Source: Lachnospiraceae bacterium (GTDB taxonomy: Bacteria > Bacillota > Clostridia > Lachnospirales > Lachnospiraceae). Taken from it: a stretch of DNA of 64,000 nt. Positions 58,644 through 64,000 of this stretch are shown here, in pieces. Numbering within the stretch: the stretch's first letter is position 1; each line of letters begins with the position of its first letter. Location: assembly GCA_028693165.1 (NCBI GenBank), contig JAQUVX010000001.1:62001-126000 (forward strand), read 5' to 3'. Below the pieces are notes generated by a model, which was not told the DNA's origin, ran no database searches, and saw only the letters and a list, made by a program, of their open reading frames with translations. The position numbers and the translations under genes are program-made.

Positions 58644-59353
58644 CCGCATTCCTCCCCGGAAGCTTCTGACGGCAAAGCCAATCCATGGGCCACAGCCTCA
58701 TCCACGATCGCCTGAACCACCTGATCGATCGTCATAGAGGAGCTGTCCAGCAGAGTTGCATCCTCCGCCTGCTTCAGCGGAGCCGTCTCCCGGTTCATGT
58801 CCCGTGCATCCCGCTCGATGATATCCTGCGTGATCTCCTCAAGATCACAGGTAATTCCCTTTTCGGTCAGTTCTTTGTAGCGGCGCAGCGCCCGCACCTT
58901 CGCACTGGCCGTCAGGAAAATCTTGGCATCCGCATGCGGCAGAATGCAGGTTCCGATATCCCGGCCATCCATGATCACGTTCTGGCTGGCTGCCAGCCCG
59001 CGCTGAAGCTCCAGAAGATGTGCCCGCACCGGCGGATAGGCACTGATTGCAGAGGCCATATTTCCCACCTCCTCAGTCCGAATCTGTCCGGAGACATCTT
59101 CTCCGTTTAAGATCACCTGCTGTGCCCCGTCCTGATAGCGGATCGTGATTGCTGCCTTTCCCACTTCCTGGCAGATCGTCTCCTGTTCCTCCGGGCACAC
59201 TCCCTCCCGCAGAAAATACAGTGCAATCGCGCGATACATCGCTCCGGTATCCACGTAGATGAATCCGAGCTTCTTTGCCACCATCTTTGCAATGGTGCTT
59301 TTTCCGGCTCCGGCCGGTCCGTCAATCGCTATGTTAAATGCTTTCTTTTCCAT
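58634..59353 (-). CDS. cmk: Cytidylate kinase
   Basis: Phosphorylates CMP and dCMP. The 239-residue protein has P-loop IDGPAGAGKSTIAKMVAKKL (about 8-27), GFIYVDTGAMYRAIAL, VIMDGRDIGTCILPHADAKI, FLTASAKVRALRRYKEL and RDARDMNRETAPLKQAEDAT. The ATG at 59353 is used; a TTG one codon upstream is not required. Conserved neighbours ispH and S1 follow. Confidence 0.97.
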   Translation of the reverse strand: MEKKAFNIAIDGPAGAGKSTIAKMVAKKLGFIYVDTGAMYRAIALYFLREGVCPEEQETICQEVGKAAITIRYQDGAQQVILNGEDVSGQIRTEEVGNMASAISAYPPVRAHLLELQRGLAASQNVIMDGRDIGTCILPHADAKIFLTASAKVRALRRYKELTEKGITCDLEEITQDIIERDARDMNRETAPLKQAEDATLLDSSSMTIDQVVQAIVDEAVAHGLALPSEASGEECGWK

Positions 59354-59410
59354 CAATCTGTCTTTATGCTCCTTTTATTGTAACTGCTTTCGTATCACTC
59401 AAATCTGTTT

Positions 59411-60643
59411 CTATTCAATCGAGCTTCCTGCCAGATACCCGGTCGACCAGGCAATCTGCAAGTTAAAACCGCCTGTCACGCCATCCAAATCCAGCACTTC
59501 CCCGGCAAAATACAGCCCCTGGATCTTTTTCGATTCCATGGTGGAGGGATTCACTTCGCGCACCGAGACACCGCCCTGTGTGATGATCGCTTCCTTGTAG
59601 TCCCGCAGGCCAGTCAGCGTCAGTCGGAAATCCTTCATCTGACTGACAATGCGATGGCGCTCTTCCCTGGTAATCTCGTTGACCTGCTTCTCCGGTGAAA
59701 TCTGGCTGCGCTCCACGATGACCGGCATCAGCTTCGCCGGAAGGAGATGCACCAGGGCATTTTTGTACTGCTTGTTCTTGATCTCCTCAAAATCCCGCAG
59801 GATTCGGGCATCCAGCTGTTCCTCCGAAAGCGCCGGCTTCAAATCGATCGTCAGGGTCAGCGGTTCTTTTTTCAATGCTTCCGCCACAAAGCTGCTGGCA
59901 GAAAGCAGCACCGGCCCGCTGACTCCGTAATGGGTGAACAGCATCTCACCAAACTCCTCATACAGCTCCTTGCTGCCCTTTAAGATCCGCACACGGATAT
60001 TGCGCAGAGAAAGCCCCTGAAGGTCCTTCACGACCGTTTCCCGCGTCTCAAACGGCACCAGCGCCGGGGAGAGTTCCGTAACCGTGTGTCCCTGCGCCTT
60101 CGCGAACCGATAACCGTCCCCGGTCGAACCGGTCGTCGGATAAGACAGACCCCCGGTCGCCACGATGACCGCATCCGCAGGCACCAGCCGTCCGCCCTTT
60201 TTAAGGCGGATTCCGGTCACATGCCCCGCATCCGTCTCCAGCCCGGCAGCCTCCTCGTGCAGATGAACCTCCACGCCCAGCTCCCGCAGCCGCACACTCA
60301 GCGCATGAATCACATCCGAGGATTTGTCTGATACCGGGAACACACGGTTGCCGCGTTCGGTCTTGACCGGGCAACCGCACTGCTCCATCAGATCCATCAT
60401 GTCAAAATTGGTAAAGCTGTAAAAACTGCTGTACAAAAACTTCGGATTGTGAATGATATTGCCAAACAGCTCCTCCGTATCACAGGCGTTGGTCAGGTTG
60501 CAGCGGCCCTTTCCCGTGATGAAGATCTTCTTTCCCAGCTTCTCATTCTTCTCGTAAATGTGAACCTGGTGTCCTGCTCCGGCAGCACCGATCGCAGCCA
60601 TCATCCCCGCCGCGCCGCCGCCGATTACAACGACCCGGCTCAT
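59411..60643 (-). CDS. HI0933/BaiN-like flavoprotein
   Basis: A 410-residue NAD(P)/FAD-dependent oxidoreductase of the HI0933 (YhiN) family. FAD-binding GGGAAGMMAAIGAAGAGHQV (about 8-27), EKNEKLGKKIFITGKGRCNL, ATGGLSYPTTGSTGDGYRFA, GYGVSG-like HYGVSGPVLLSAS, and the C-terminal ITQGGVSVREVNPSTMESKK, LYFAGEVLDLDGVTGGFNLQ and AWSTGYLAG. A homologue, BaiN, takes part in bile-acid dehydroxylation in Clostridium scindens, but the family is wide and general, and no other bai genes are here. Upstream of cmk, as in many clostridia. Confidence 0.93.
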   Translation of the reverse strand: MSRVVVIGGGAAGMMAAIGAAGAGHQVHIYEKNEKLGKKIFITGKGRCNLTNACDTEELFGNIIHNPKFLYSSFYSFTNFDMMDLMEQCGCPVKTERGNRVFPVSDKSSDVIHALSVRLRELGVEVHLHEEAAGLETDAGHVTGIRLKKGGRLVPADAVIVATGGLSYPTTGSTGDGYRFAKAQGHTVTELSPALVPFETRETVVKDLQGLSLRNIRVRILKGSKELYEEFGEMLFTHYGVSGPVLLSASSFVAEALKKEPLTLTIDLKPALSEEQLDARILRDFEEIKNKQYKNALVHLLPAKLMPVIVERSQISPEKQVNEITREERHRIVSQMKDFRLTLTGLRDYKEAIITQGGVSVREVNPSTMESKKIQGLYFAGEVLDLDGVTGGFNLQIAWSTGYLAGSSIE

Positions 60644-61011
60644 GGACGACTCTGTACCAGGTGAATGGCAAAACCGCCGATCTCCTGTTCCATGTATGCG
60701 AAAAAGCAGGTTCCGTCCTCCCAGAATTTCTTGGTTTCTTCCAGGAATTTCACGCCTCGCTCTTCAAAATACTGCATCGCCTTCTCGCAGTTGTTGACCC
60801 GGATTCCGATATGTCCGTGCATTCCGCGGCCATCCTGCTTCATGATCTCCACCAGCTCTCCGGAAAAATAGGCGGCCGGTGTTTCGCGCGTCCCAAGGCC
60901 AAGTAACGTCAAAAAGGTGTCGGCCCACTCCTTTGCCTCCTCTGCGCCGGATGCATTGATCCCCACATGTGCCACGTGCATGTCAAATAATTCCACTGCT
61001 GTCTGTTCCAT
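60640..61011 (-). CDS. VOC (glyoxalase/bleomycin-resistance) family protein
   Basis: A 123-residue VOC-fold protein. The start at 61011 is set by AGAGGAG six bases upstream. The paired beta-alpha-beta units begin MHVAHVGINASGAEEAKEWA and GHIGIRVNNCEKAMQYFEER; candidate metal ligands are His in AHVGI, Glu in GELVEIM, His in GHIGIR and a late Glu. Similar domains in Lachnospiraceae are found fused to KDPG aldolase, so a sugar-acid link is possible but unproven. Its stop overlaps the BaiN-like start by four bases. Confidence 0.85.
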   Translation of the reverse strand: MEQTAVELFDMHVAHVGINASGAEEAKEWADTFLTLLGLGTRETPAAYFSGELVEIMKQDGRGMHGHIGIRVNNCEKAMQYFEERGVKFLEETKKFWEDGTCFFAYMEQEIGGFAIHLVQSRP

Positions 61012-61055
61012 CTCGTCTCTCCTCTTGTCACTGTATTCTTTCGTCTCTGTATTCT

Positions 61056-62552
61056 TTATTTCATCTCTCGTATTTTTTCTTCGATCGCATCCACTACGGT
61101 ACTCAGCACCTTGACTCTCGCATAGTATTTGCAGTTGCCCTCCACAACGATCCACGGTGCGTAGGTGGTGGAGGTCCGCACCAGCATCTCATTGACCGCA
61201 AGCTCGTACTGGTCCCATTTTTCCCGGTTTCTCCAGTCCTCATCCGTGATCTTCCACTGTTTCTCCGGTGTCTCCATCCGCTCCTTAAAGCGGCGCTCCT
61301 GCTCATCTTTATCGATCTGCAGCCAGAATTTCAGTACAACCGCACCCGCGTTGGCCATGTGGGCTTCCATCTCATTGATTTCCTGATACGCACGTTTCCA
61401 TTCTGTCTCTTTACAGAATCCTTCGATCCGCTCTACCATGACCCGGCCATACCATGTGCGGTCAAAGATCGCCACATGCCCTGCCTTTGGCATCTTGTTC
61501 CAGAAGCGCCACATATAATGATGCTTTTTCTCGATATCATTGGGTGCTGCTGTCGGGCACACCCGGTAGCCCCGCGGGTCCAGATGACTCGTCAGACGGC
61601 GGATCGCTCCGCCCTTTCCGCCTGCATCCCAGCCCTCAAAACCGATGACCACCGGAATCTTTCTGCGGTAAATTTCACTGTGCAGCACCTCCAGACGTTC
61701 CTGAAGTGCATCAATCTTCTTTTTGTACTCCTCATAGGTCATGGATTTGTTTAAATCCACGCCGGACAAAACACCGTTCTGATAGTGCTGCTCTAACTCC
61801 GGTTTTGTATCTGCGGCTTTCGGCTCTCCCGCACATGCCGCATGCCTTGCCATCTCCCGTTCCAGAGCCTCCGTGACACATTTGAGGATCTTCATGGCCG
61901 CATAGTCTTTATCTGTCGCCTCGATGATATTCCATGGCGCATAGTCCGTATCTGTATTTTCGAGCATTTCTTCGTTCATCTGCAGATACTTATCATAATG
62001 CTGATTGCGCGCCCAGTCATCATCGGTCACCCTCCAGGCTGTCTCTTTCGACTCCTCAAGTCTCTTAAAGCGTTTCTTCTGTTCTTTCTGATCGATGTAA
62101 AGGAACAGCTTGATGATCACCGTTCCGTCGTCGGTCAGCTGCTTTTCATAAGAGCGAATATCCTGAAATGCCTCCGGGATCTCTTTCTTCTTTGTGATTC
62201 TGTCAAACCGTTCGATCAGGACCTTGCGATACCAGCTTCGGTCAAAGATGGCAATCCGCCCTTTCTCCGGCGTCAGCGTCCAGAACTTGCAGAGGAATGG
62301 CTTGCCTGCATCCTCCGCGGTCGCCTGATTGCTTGCGTACACATCGAATCCGCGCGGATCCAGTGCCTGAATCAGGCGGTTGATCTGCGTTCCTTTCCCG
62401 GCAGCGCCCATTCCTTCGAATAGAATGATCACCGGCACCCCTGCGTCCTTCAGTTTGCGCTGCAGCACTCCAAGACGGGCACTGTAATCCTTCTGCGCCT
62501 CCTTGTACACCCCTTTTTCCACTGTTCTTGACAAATCAATCTTCTCCAGCAT
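61056..62552 (-). CDS. pap: Two-domain PPK2 polyphosphate:AMP phosphotransferase
   Basis: A 498-residue protein made of two fused PPK2 domains (class II type, about 1-235 and 270-498). Each has Walker A (EGMGAAGKGTQ and EGWDAGGKGGA), a lid (LDPRGFDVYASNQATAEDAG and LDPRGYRVCPTAAPNDIEKK) and Walker B-like FDRSWYRKVLIER and FDRTWYGRVMVER. Class II enzymes use polyphosphate to turn AMP into ADP; in them one domain is often the more active. AGGAGG precedes the ATG. No ppk1 or exopolyphosphatase is in the window; a CYTH triphosphatase at 30201 is the only other polyphosphate-type gene. Confidence 0.93.
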   Translation of the reverse strand: MLEKIDLSRTVEKGVYKEAQKDYSARLGVLQRKLKDAGVPVIILFEGMGAAGKGTQINRLIQALDPRGFDVYASNQATAEDAGKPFLCKFWTLTPEKGRIAIFDRSWYRKVLIERFDRITKKKEIPEAFQDIRSYEKQLTDDGTVIIKLFLYIDQKEQKKRFKRLEESKETAWRVTDDDWARNQHYDKYLQMNEEMLENTDTDYAPWNIIEATDKDYAAMKILKCVTEALEREMARHAACAGEPKAADTKPELEQHYQNGVLSGVDLNKSMTYEEYKKKIDALQERLEVLHSEIYRRKIPVVIGFEGWDAGGKGGAIRRLTSHLDPRGYRVCPTAAPNDIEKKHHYMWRFWNKMPKAGHVAIFDRTWYGRVMVERIEGFCKETEWKRAYQEINEMEAHMANAGAVVLKFWLQIDKDEQERRFKERMETPEKQWKITDEDWRNREKWDQYELAVNEMLVRTSTTYAPWIVVEGNCKYYARVKVLSTVVDAIEEKIREMK

Positions 62553-62569
62553 CCTGTTACCTCCTTCTC

Positions 62570-64000
62570 TTACTCCGCTATTCCTGTGTGAAGCTGAAGC
62601 TTTTCCTGAATCCAGGCGCGATACAGTTTCAATTCTTCAAATTCATAAAAATATCGGATATGGTTTACCATATTGTTTCCCAGTTCTTCCGGCTCCGCCG
62701 TCAGTGCAAACATGGCAAAGCTCTCTTCAAATCCCGGCTCCGGCTCCACACCGTCCACCGAAAAACGCGCTTCGAACGCATCCCGGTACTGTTCCGGTGC
62801 CGCGGCTGCCAAAAGCTGCCCGTACAGTCCGGTCAGATCTCTTATCGTCCCGGTCCGGTCCCGCCATTTCTGATCGGTCTTCAGAGCATCCTCGACATCG
62901 ATTCCCAGCTCCCAGACTGCCTGACTTCCCCCCGGCGCGCTCTCCGGTGCGCCCTCCGCTGCCTCCATCGGTGCCAGGTAGCAGGCCGTGCCGCCGATTC
63001 CGTCACTGTAAAATGTGATAGCTCCAATCTTCTCGTATGCCTCCGCCGGGAAAATATTCCGCAGAAGCGCCAGCAGCACAGGAGTTCTGGGGTCTGGCAG
63101 GTTCTGATTCAAAATCCGCCCATCTGCCCCGCGCTGCTCGATCACCATGCGGTCCGCCGTATAGGGGTGAAACTCCAGTGCATAGGTGTCGTGTTCGGGA
63201 ATCAACGCGATAGATTTGTGGTAAATCGGATCCTGCCAGTCATATTCGGTACCGTTAGGGCCCTCATTCTCCGCTTTCGGTGCTCCGTACACATTCTGCA
63301 GGCGTTCCTTCATCTCATCGAAGGTAATGCCGGCCCCGTCCGCCTCTAACGTTATGCTGTCCAGTTTTCCATCTAAAAAATAATAATTGGATAAAATAAT
63401 CTGATCCACATCAAACCATTTCATGCGGAACTGATATTTTTCAATCCTGCGCCCTGCCGCGTCCTCGTTGGACACGTCAAGCATCCCCCGCAGTCCGACA
63501 CGTGCCTCCACCGTATCCAGTGTCTCTCCAAACAAAAGCAGTGCATCGGACGGCTGTACATACGCTTCTTCCCGCAAATCATTGTAATAGCGCGATTTGG
63601 CAATCATGGAGGGCGTATCCAGACTCATGATCTCGGATATGGCCTGACTGACCACATCTGTCGCTCTTGCCACACGCTCGACATCCACAATGTCCGGAAG
63701 ATCAAGCGATGTTCCTGCCTCAAATGCATGCTCTGCCTGTGCAAGCGATACCGCCGGAATCTGTGAGGCATGGAAATGCCCTGCATCCACATCCTGCGTC
63801 CGTTCATAAGACCAGTTCTCCCCCAGCACAGCGCGGGAAGCAGCTCTTAGCTGATCGCCCAAAAAGGTGGTAGCACCATCCTGTGTGCCAAGAACCAGCC
63901 GCGCTTCCGAGACATAGCCGACCGCACCAAGATCAATCGCACCGATGATGCGTTCGCGCTCGCGATGGGTCAGAGAATCCATATAATATCGTGCTCCCAG
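62570..64000 (-). CDS. M28-type metallopeptidase, C-terminal part with a long extra region (cut by window edge)
   Basis: The frame is open to the right edge, so the N-terminus is missing. The first ~135 visible residues match the C-terminal part of the M28 zinc aminopeptidase domain: LTHRERERIIGAIDLGAVGY, LVLGTQDGATTFLGDQLRAA, the late His ligand in DAGHFHASQIPAVSLAQ and DLPDIVDVERVARATDVVSQ. After this, about 330 residues of unrecognised sequence follow, with YQFRMKWFDVDQIILSNYYF and DSITLEADGAGITFDEMKER, suggestive of one or two beta-rich domains. The metal site residues outside the window cannot be checked. Confidence 0.75.
   Translation of the reverse strand: MGARYYMDSLTHRERERIIGAIDLGAVGYVSEARLVLGTQDGATTFLGDQLRAASRAVLGENWSYERTQDVDAGHFHASQIPAVSLAQAEHAFEAGTSLDLPDIVDVERVARATDVVSQAISEIMSLDTPSMIAKSRYYNDLREEAYVQPSDALLLFGETLDTVEARVGLRGMLDVSNEDAAGRRIEKYQFRMKWFDVDQIILSNYYFLDGKLDSITLEADGAGITFDEMKERLQNVYGAPKAENEGPNGTEYDWQDPIYHKSIALIPEHDTYALEFHPYTADRMVIEQRGADGRILNQNLPDPRTPVLLALLRNIFPAEAYEKIGAITFYSDGIGGTACYLAPMEAAEGAPESAPGGSQAVWELGIDVEDALKTDQKWRDRTGTIRDLTGLYGQLLAAAAPEQYRDAFEARFSVDGVEPEPGFEESFAMFALTAEPEELGNNMVNHIRYFYEFEELKLYRAWIQEKLQLHTGIAE

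Noticed and set aside
59411-60643. Taking the HI0933-type flavoprotein as evidence of bile-acid dehydroxylation
   Set aside because: The family is general and its neighbours here are cmk and ispH; no other bai genes are seen.
1-64000. CRISPR arrays, tRNA or rRNA genes, prophage or complete insertion sequences
   Set aside because: No regular repeat-spacer pattern, cloverleaf, rRNA-like or transposase/integrase sequence was found on either strand.

Overview
The window is typical of a spore-forming, anaerobic Lachnospiraceae-type clostridium (Bacillota). The evidence is moderately GC-rich coding DNA, strong Shine-Dalgarno sites, lipobox-bearing solute-binding lipoproteins, an alpha/beta-type small acid-soluble spore protein, S-layer-homology modules, YesM/YesN-style signalling and an anaerobic cobamide pathway of the Cbi type. 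Genus cannot be fixed from this sequence. No rRNA, tRNA, CRISPR array, prophage or complete insertion sequence was seen. Both window ends cut through genes.

Layout. 1-4.2 kb: the end of a LysR regulator, an SH3/NlpC-P60 wall hydrolase, an AEC permease and a lipoprotein. 4.2-7.8 kb: a cytidylate-kinase-like protein and a three-gene ABC importer of the TrpX-like family. 7.8-9.6 kb: citX-citG for the citrate lyase prosthetic group, behind an unusually structured leader. 9.6-11.4 kb: a lower-GC, divergently arranged WYL regulator and DJ-1/PfpI protein. 11.4-17.3 kb: a membrane dipeptidase and a MacAB-like efflux operon headed by an SLH protein. 17.4-25.6 kb: a HAD phosphatase, mgsA, and the protein-quality block tig-clpP-clpX-lon-engB. 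25.7-30.7 kb: an extracellular solute-binding lipoprotein paired with a dCache-PAS-GGDEF-EAL protein, plus a CYTH protein. 30.7-40.3 kb: mglBAC sugar importer and, upstream, a YesN/YesM two-component system with two extra sugar-binding proteins.

40.3-50.6 kb is a tightly overlapping cobamide operon: cbiD, cbiG, a cbiJ-cbiE fusion, a cbiT-cbiA fusion, cobU, a DUF4230 gene, cobS, a short cobU-like gene, cbiB and cobD. It runs by a 4-base stop/start overlap directly into the response regulator of the sugar system. cbiL, cbiH, cbiF, cbiC, cbiK and cbiP are absent, so the pathway must be completed elsewhere. 50.6-54.8 kb holds a spore-protein gene with a sigma-G-like promoter and a two-gene unit: a family-3 solute-binding lipoprotein plus a 1027-residue protein with two tandem TM-Cache-TM modules fused to an MscS channel. 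This is the most unusual system in the window. 54.8-56.4 kb is a PadR-DUF1700-PspC envelope-stress-type operon in which the DUF1700 gene is broken at a G6 tract. 56.5-64 kb: an intergenic cluster of hairpins, then the conserved baiN-cmk-ispH-S1 group, a VOC protein, a two-domain PPK2 enzyme and a partial M28 peptidase.

Most genes from 4.2 kb onward lie on the minus strand. Start codons were moved from the longest reading frame wherever a clear ribosome binding site pointed to an internal ATG, GTG or TTG.
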